A stretch of DNA of 54,186 bases from positions 1 to 54,186 of the forward strand of contig CAZTMX010000001.1 of assembly GCA_964614855.1 (NCBI GenBank), in the 5' to 3' direction. The first letter of the stretch is position 1. The number at the start of each line of letters is the position of its first letter. Under the pieces are notes generated by a model. That model was not told where the DNA came from and did no database searches. It worked only from the letters and a program-made list of their open reading frames with translations. A program made the translations under genes and the position numbers. The DNA comes from CAWJHE01 sp964614855. Lineage in GTDB: Bacteria; Chloroflexota; Anaerolineae; Anaerolineales; UBA4823. This document shows, in pieces, positions 50,595 through 54,186 of the stretch.

Positions 50595-53587
50595 GCTGCG
50601 GTACAGGCGCGCAGCGCCTTGCGTGCCACCTCTAACAAAGTTTCCGTGCGGTCCCCATCATTGGGGTACATCCCGGTGCCGCAAGAAAGCCCCAGCTTGA
50701 TTTCCTTGCCTGCGCACACAAAGGGTGTCTGGAATTGCTCCGCCAGCCTGCCGGTGATGATCTCCAGCGCCTTGGCATGCGGCAGCCTTTCAATGATCAC
50801 CCCAAATTCGTTTTCCCCCAGGCGTGCCAGGAAATCATCCTGGCGTAAGTTCCGGTGGATGCGCCCGGCAGCTTTTTGGATGCACTGGTGGTAAATTTCC
50901 TTGCCCGCGCTTTTTTCCAGGTTCGCCAGCCCCTGGATCTGCATGATCAAGAGGCCAAATTGCTCCACCCGGCTTGAGGCATCCGAAATGGCTTTGCTCA
51001 GGTTTCCTGAGAATACCTGGCCTTCCGGCAGCCCGGTCAGGTGATCCACCGGCGCCGTCGATCTCCCCCGCTGGGCTTCAAAATCCACCTTTTTCACCAG
51101 CACCAGGTTGTGGTTGCCTGCCAGGGGGCGGACAGGCAGCGAGAGGGCTTCGATAGCGATCAGCGCGCCGGAGTGGTGCTGGATATGGGTTTCCGAGATT
51201 GGCGAAGCCTGCCAGTTTTGCCGGGTGTAATCCAGGCTGAAATTCTGCAAATTCATCCCCAGCATGATCCCCAGCGGCAAACCGCTGAGCTGCTGCGCCT
51301 GGTAATTGGCGGCTTTGATCTGGCCTTCGCCGTCCACCAGGAACATGGCATTGTTTGCATCCACCAGGCGGTACACGTGTGGGCAACCAGTGCCGTATCT
51401 CTCGCAGCCCTGGCGGGAGAAGCTGTCCAGGAAGCGCAGCTGCGGTCCAGCCGGTTGGGCCGCAGGATGCTGTGCAGCTGATAGCTGGGCGGCAGGGTGT
51501 TGGGCAGCAGGGTGTTGGGCAGCTGGGAGCTGGATCTTTTCCGGTTGGGTCTGGTAGGTGCGCCGGTAATGCTGGAAATCCTCCACCGCCTGCTGCACCA
51601 GGTTCGCCTCGTCTATCCAAAACGCCCAATCCAGGGCATAATCGATATTCTCCAGCTCTTCATCAATGGCGAATAGCAGCTGTCCTGGCGAGCGGCTGGT
51701 TGGAAGCAGGGATACTTTCTGGTGCAAATACTCCAGGTAGTGGTTGCCAAAAATCTCTTGCAGCGCGGATTTTACCTCTTTTTGGCTGGCCAGGCGCTCC
51801 ATGGCGAATTGGCGAATTAGGGGTTTAAAGGCATAGCGCCCGTATCCCAGGCGCACCAGCAGCGATTGGTCGCTGAAGAAAGTCAGCGTATCCTGGCTGG
51901 TATGGCAAATTTGCTCGGCAGCCTGGGGGGTAAAACTGCAAGGAAATATCGAGAGCGACTCGAGCTGTCTTTGGTATGGGTCATCCAGCGCTTCCCACAC
52001 GCTGGTCAGAATTTTCTTCATACTCCGCTGGCGAGCGGGTACATCATGCAAGGAAGTAGAAAGCACCACCAGGTCCTTATGCAGCGAATCGACGATGTTG
52101 GGCAGCGAGAGCTCGTGCAGCCGGTCGGCAGCCAGCTCCAGCGCCAGCGGGATGCCGTCCACCGCCTGGCACAGCTCCAGCACGTAAAACAGCCAGGAGG
52201 GGTTCTGCGTGAGGTCCTGGCGGCTGTGGCGGGCGCGCTTTAGAAACAGCTGGACTGCTGGCGATTTGAGCGCCTGGCTGTCGCTCGGGTCCAACGGGTA
52301 AGGCAGCCCTTCCAGGGTCAGCGGGTTTGCAGCCAGCAGGTTTAGGCGCTGGCGCGAAGTGACGATGATCTTGATATGCAGCGCATTTTGCAGCAGATCC
52401 ATCAGCAGGTGGGTGGAATTGTGCATCTCGTCGAACTGGTCGACAAGCAGGATGCAGCGCTTGCTTTCCAGGAAGCGCCCGATCTGCATCCTTGGATTGG
52501 CCAAGCTGATGGTCAGCCCCAGCGAGCGCGCCAGCGCCGGGTAGAACAGCTCCTCGGAGTGCACGCCGTCCAGGGAGAGATAGTACAGACCGTCCTGGAA
52601 TTCTTTCACCTGGCGTTGGGCGGCTTCGATCGCCAGGCGCGATTTGCCCACGCCCGGCAGGCCGTTGATCGAGATCAGTTGGCAGCTTGGGTTGGCGAGG
52701 CAGCGCGCCAGGTAGTCCAGCTCGTCTTCCCGGCCGATAAATTCGGTCATCGGGCGGGGCAAGCCGTCCGGCGCCTGGATTTCGCCTTCATCGCCGAGGA
52801 TGACCGGTTTGCCCAGGCGGATGCGCTCGTACAACCCAACGGTCTCCGCCGAGGGTTCCACGCCCAGTTCCTGCTGCAGCATGCGCACACACAGCTGGTA
52901 TTGTTCCAGCGCGGCAGAGCGGCGCCCGCTGAGCGCCAGCAGCTCCATCAAGCGCCGGTAAGCCTGTTCTTCCAGCGGGGCATGCTTGACATACAACCAG
53001 GCGTATTTTTGCATCGTCTCCCAGTCGCCCTGGGTTTTGTAGATCTCGCTCAGGTGGTCGAGGATTTCCAGCAGGTAGCGTTTAAATTGCTCGCGATGGA
53101 AAAAAGCCCATTCCTGGAAGGACTGGCTGTTCTCCACGTACAGCCCGGTCAGGAAATCCTGGCGGTAGAGATCCACTGCTTCTTGCAGCTGCTGGGCGCA
53201 GGTGGGGCAGGTATCCAGGTTCTTGTGATCGTGGACGCTGTTGGCTTGCAGATGCGCTTTGAAGGTATCGGCATCCACCCAATAAGAGGCCTTTGGGTTG
53301 AGCTGGATGGATTCATCGCTGACCAGCAGCAAGGGTTGTGAAGTACGCCGGTCTTCGATGGCATTGCGCACCCCCAACAGCGCCTGGCGCAGGTTGGCGC
53401 GGCTCATGATTTCAGGGCGGTCGGGCCAGAACATTTCTGCCAGCAGCTCGCGACTGATGGGGCGTTTGGCTTCCATCACCAGGTACGCCAACAGGGCGCG
53501 CTCTTTATCGGTGCGAAATTTGCGCGTGATAGATTGGTTGTCCAGGTTTACCTGGAAATCGCCGAGCAAAAAAAAGGATAATCTCAC
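50591..53587 (-). CDS. BTAD-STAND-PAS-GGDEF multidomain regulator
   Basis: 998 residues from a GTG. Residues 1-100 form a DNA-binding winged helix with SARP-like order ('RTDKERALLAYLVMEAKRPISRELLAEMFWP'). About 105-255 is the BTAD (bacterial transcriptional activator) domain. 280-640 is a STAND/NB-ARC ATPase with P-loop GLPGVGKSR (309-317) and Walker B CILLVDQFDEM (378-388). A Pro/Ala/Gln linker with QHPAAQ repeats leads to a PAS domain ('VDANNAMFLVDGEGQIKAANYQAQQLSGLPLG'), then a GGDEF domain whose motif is GENEF (924-928) in place of GGDEF; its ability to make cyclic di-GMP is doubtful. It probably senses a signal and switches transcription. Two short Cys pairs (CPTC, CERYGTGC) may bind metal. 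Confidence 0.85.
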   Translation of the reverse strand: MRLSFFLLGDFQVNLDNQSITRKFRTDKERALLAYLVMEAKRPISRELLAEMFWPDRPEIMSRANLRQALLGVRNAIEDRRTSQPLLLVSDESIQLNPKASYWVDADTFKAHLQANSVHDHKNLDTCPTCAQQLQEAVDLYRQDFLTGLYVENSQSFQEWAFFHREQFKRYLLEILDHLSEIYKTQGDWETMQKYAWLYVKHAPLEEQAYRRLMELLALSGRRSAALEQYQLCVRMLQQELGVEPSAETVGLYERIRLGKPVILGDEGEIQAPDGLPRPMTEFIGREDELDYLARCLANPSCQLISINGLPGVGKSRLAIEAAQRQVKEFQDGLYYLSLDGVHSEELFYPALARSLGLTISLANPRMQIGRFLESKRCILLVDQFDEMHNSTHLLMDLLQNALHIKIIVTSRQRLNLLAANPLTLEGLPYPLDPSDSQALKSPAVQLFLKRARHSRQDLTQNPSWLFYVLELCQAVDGIPLALELAADRLHELSLPNIVDSLHKDLVVLSTSLHDVPARQRSMKKILTSVWEALDDPYQRQLESLSIFPCSFTPQAAEQICHTSQDTLTFFSDQSLLVRLGYGRYAFKPLIRQFAMERLASQKEVKSALQEIFGNHYLEYLHQKVSLLPTSRSPGQLLFAIDEELENIDYALDWAFWIDEANLVQQAVEDFQHYRRTYQTQPEKIQLPAAQHPAAQHPAAQLSAAQHPAAQPAGPQLRFLDSFSRQGCERYGTGCPHVYRLVDANNAMFLVDGEGQIKAANYQAQQLSGLPLGIMLGMNLQNFSLDYTRQNWQASPISETHIQHHSGALIAIEALSLPVRPLAGNHNLVLVKKVDFEAQRGRSTAPVDHLTGLPEGQVFSGNLSKAISDASSRVEQFGLLIMQIQGLANLEKSAGKEIYHQCIQKAAGRIHRNLRQDDFLARLGENEFGVIIERLPHAKALEIITGRLAEQFQTPFVCAGKEIKLGLSCGTGMYPNDGDRTETLLEVARKALRACTAA
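51455..51535 (-). repeat. In-frame tandem repeat coding for QHPAAQ units
   Basis: Four imperfect copies of an 18-base unit in the linker of the BTAD-STAND-PAS-GGDEF gene, all in frame, so unit number may vary between strains. Confidence 0.75.
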
Positions 53588-53646
53588 TGACGCCGCCCAG
53601 ATCCCTGTGAAAGAAAACTTAGAAATTGGTGAGTTTTTTCTGCAAT

Positions 53647-53714
53647 ATCACGCAAAAATCACGCTTTTATCTACGCATATATAACATCTCAATCACGCTT
53701 CCTGGTAATAATAC
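53647..53714. promoter_or_regulatory. SARP-type heptamer direct repeats plus -10 (candidate operator)
   Basis: ATCACGC occurs at 53647-53653, 53658-53664 and 53692-53698, with a related ATCTACGC at 53669-53676. The ACGC cores are spaced 11, 12 and 22 bases, about one helical turn or two. A TAATAA/TAATAC box (53706-53714) begins about eight bases after the last copy. In Streptomyces, SARP/BTAD activators bind heptamer repeats of 11-base period with the last copy about eight bases before the -10 of the controlled gene. The BTAD gene itself starts 60 bases away. Confidence 0.55.
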
Positions 53715-53758
53715 CGTTAAATCGGAAGATTTGCAACTATTTATTGGGAAAGGCGACC

Positions 53759-53977
53759 ATGAGAGAGAAACCAGGACTGCACAAATCGTACTTGCTGCGC
53801 ATCTGGAGGGACAGCCTCGATGGTGAGTGGCGCGCTTCGCTGCAAGATGTGGTCACCTGCGAAAACCAAAATTTTTCAACCGTTTCGTCGCTGTTGGATT
53901 TCCTGTCGCACGAAACCAGGCCCCAGGCAGCGACCTTCAGGCTTCAAAATGGCGAGGTGTTTATGCAGCGAACCTGA
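53759..53977 (+). CDS. Small conserved hypothetical protein, 72 residues
   Basis: The start is the ATG of MREKPGLHKSYLL, with AAAGG at 53748-53752; five further in-frame codons upstream have no better site. The protein has 'LLRIWRDSLDGEWRASLQDVVTCENQNFSTVSSLLDFLSHE', with Trp-Arg and Trp-Arg-Ala-Ser turns, and looks like a small strand-helix-strand unit. It is cytoplasmic and has no known motif. It lies behind the candidate BTAD operator, so it may be the target gene of the regulator on the other strand. The family is unknown to me. Confidence 0.6.
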   Translation: MREKPGLHKSYLLRIWRDSLDGEWRASLQDVVTCENQNFSTVSSLLDFLSHETRPQAATFRLQNGEVFMQRT

Positions 53978-54028
53978 AAGATAAGGAATATAACGAGAGC
54001 TCAGCAAGACCTTTTTTATGTGTAATGG

Positions 54029-54070
54029 CTTACGCTGACTCCTAAGTGAATATGAGTTCGGGCGCGTAAG
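54029..54070 (+). other. Possible leader hairpin before the last gene
   Basis: CTTACGC (54029-54035) and GCGTAAG (54064-54070) pair around a loop that also has ACTC (54038-54041) and GAGT (54054-54057). The loop ends in TTCGGGCGCG (54057-54066), the same ten bases as at 42795-42804. Confidence 0.4.
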
Positions 54071-54109
54071 TCTAGTTGGTTTAACAACAAAACTCGATAG
54101 GAGGAAATT

Positions 54110-54186
54110 ATGAAATTGAAGAAATTGGGAATGATGTTGGTATTTGTCCTGGTCGCAGTGTCCATGGTCACCAGCCTGGTCGCGGC
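54110..54186 (+). CDS. Exported protein, 3' partial
   Basis: The first 25 codons only, cut by the window end. ATG is preceded by AGGAGGAAATT, a strong ribosome site. The visible part (MKLKKLGMMLVFVLVAVSMV and on) is a signal peptide with a Lys-rich start and a hydrophobic core. Nothing can be said of its function. Confidence 0.7.
   Translation, partial: MKLKKLGMMLVFVLVAVSMVTSLVA

Noticed and set aside
52376..53341. 321-codon plus-strand frame inside the BTAD-STAND gene
   Set aside because: It is opposite a region with P-loop, Walker B and BTAD motifs in the minus frame; it results from high-GC antisense openness.
1..54186. CRISPR array, insertion sequence, prophage or integrase
   Set aside because: No regularly spaced direct repeats, transposase or phage genes are visible; flanks of the SIR2-CHAT operon show no attachment site or inverted terminal repeats.

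Overview
The window looks like one contiguous chromosomal segment of an Anaerolineae-type member of the Chloroflexota. The reasons are the long Thr/Pro-rich (TPTPT) stretches in exported proteins, a DUF5679 zinc ribbon fused to topoisomerase I, 'YLPxx' motifs just after signal peptides, an archaeal-like adenosine kinase next to S-adenosylhomocysteinase, and many small family-of-unknown-function genes on both strands. This assignment rests on gene content, not on a marker-gene tree. I found no rRNA, no convincing tRNA, no CRISPR array and no insertion sequence. Most of the window is ordinary housekeeping DNA, and the unusual parts are concentrated after about 36 kb.

Region by region. 1-5.4 kb: the end of a TPR/T-P-rich protein, a LipM-like lipoyl-relay enzyme, a DUF4230 and a DUF503 gene sharing a tiny symmetrical divergent promoter, then an SDR enzyme, a YjjX-type NTPase and a HAD phosphatase. 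5.4-14.1 kb: a secreted metzincin protease, a PHP-domain protein, secG with a strong promoter, a structured RNA element with a perfect terminator, an ABC solute-binding protein, a nitroreductase and a TPR-lytic transglycosylase. 14.2-18.8 kb: mtnA, a PfkB (adenosine) kinase and ahcY, which together recycle the nucleoside by-products of S-adenosylmethionine, then convergent recA. 18.9-23.9 kb: degV, a small unknown gene and a heterodimeric ABC exporter with one degenerate ATP site. 24-31.3 kb: ffh, rpsP, khpA, rimM, dprA, a mannose-1-phosphate guanylyltransferase and topA, all co-oriented. 31.5-36.1 kb: a two-helix membrane protein, greA and dgt on the other strand, then an acyltransferase and a CDP-alcohol phosphatidyltransferase that probably make membrane lipid.

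36-54 kb is more accessory. It holds a three-module secreted protein, a multi-spanning glycosyltransferase-like protein, a histidine phosphatase with a racemase-fold protein lacking one catalytic cysteine, a LysM protein and a 57-residue exported peptide behind a long structured leader. Next comes a two-gene operon coding for a SIR2-like protein and a CHAT (caspase-like) protease. A two-subunit Fe-S fumarase, a TPR protein, a class IV aminotransferase and a 998-residue BTAD-STAND-PAS-GGDEF regulator follow. The intergenic region in front of that regulator carries heptamer direct repeats with the spacing expected of a SARP/BTAD operator.

The best candidates for something undescribed are the SIR2-CHAT operon (43.35-46.0 kb), the BTAD-STAND-PAS-GGDEF regulator with its repeat operator (50.6-53.8 kb), and the three-way-junction RNA with terminator at 8.86-9.01 kb. 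A recurring feature of the sequence is a -10 box placed so that transcription would start at or next to the start codon (leaderless mRNA), seen for the DUF4230, DUF503, ffh and glycosyltransferase-like genes.
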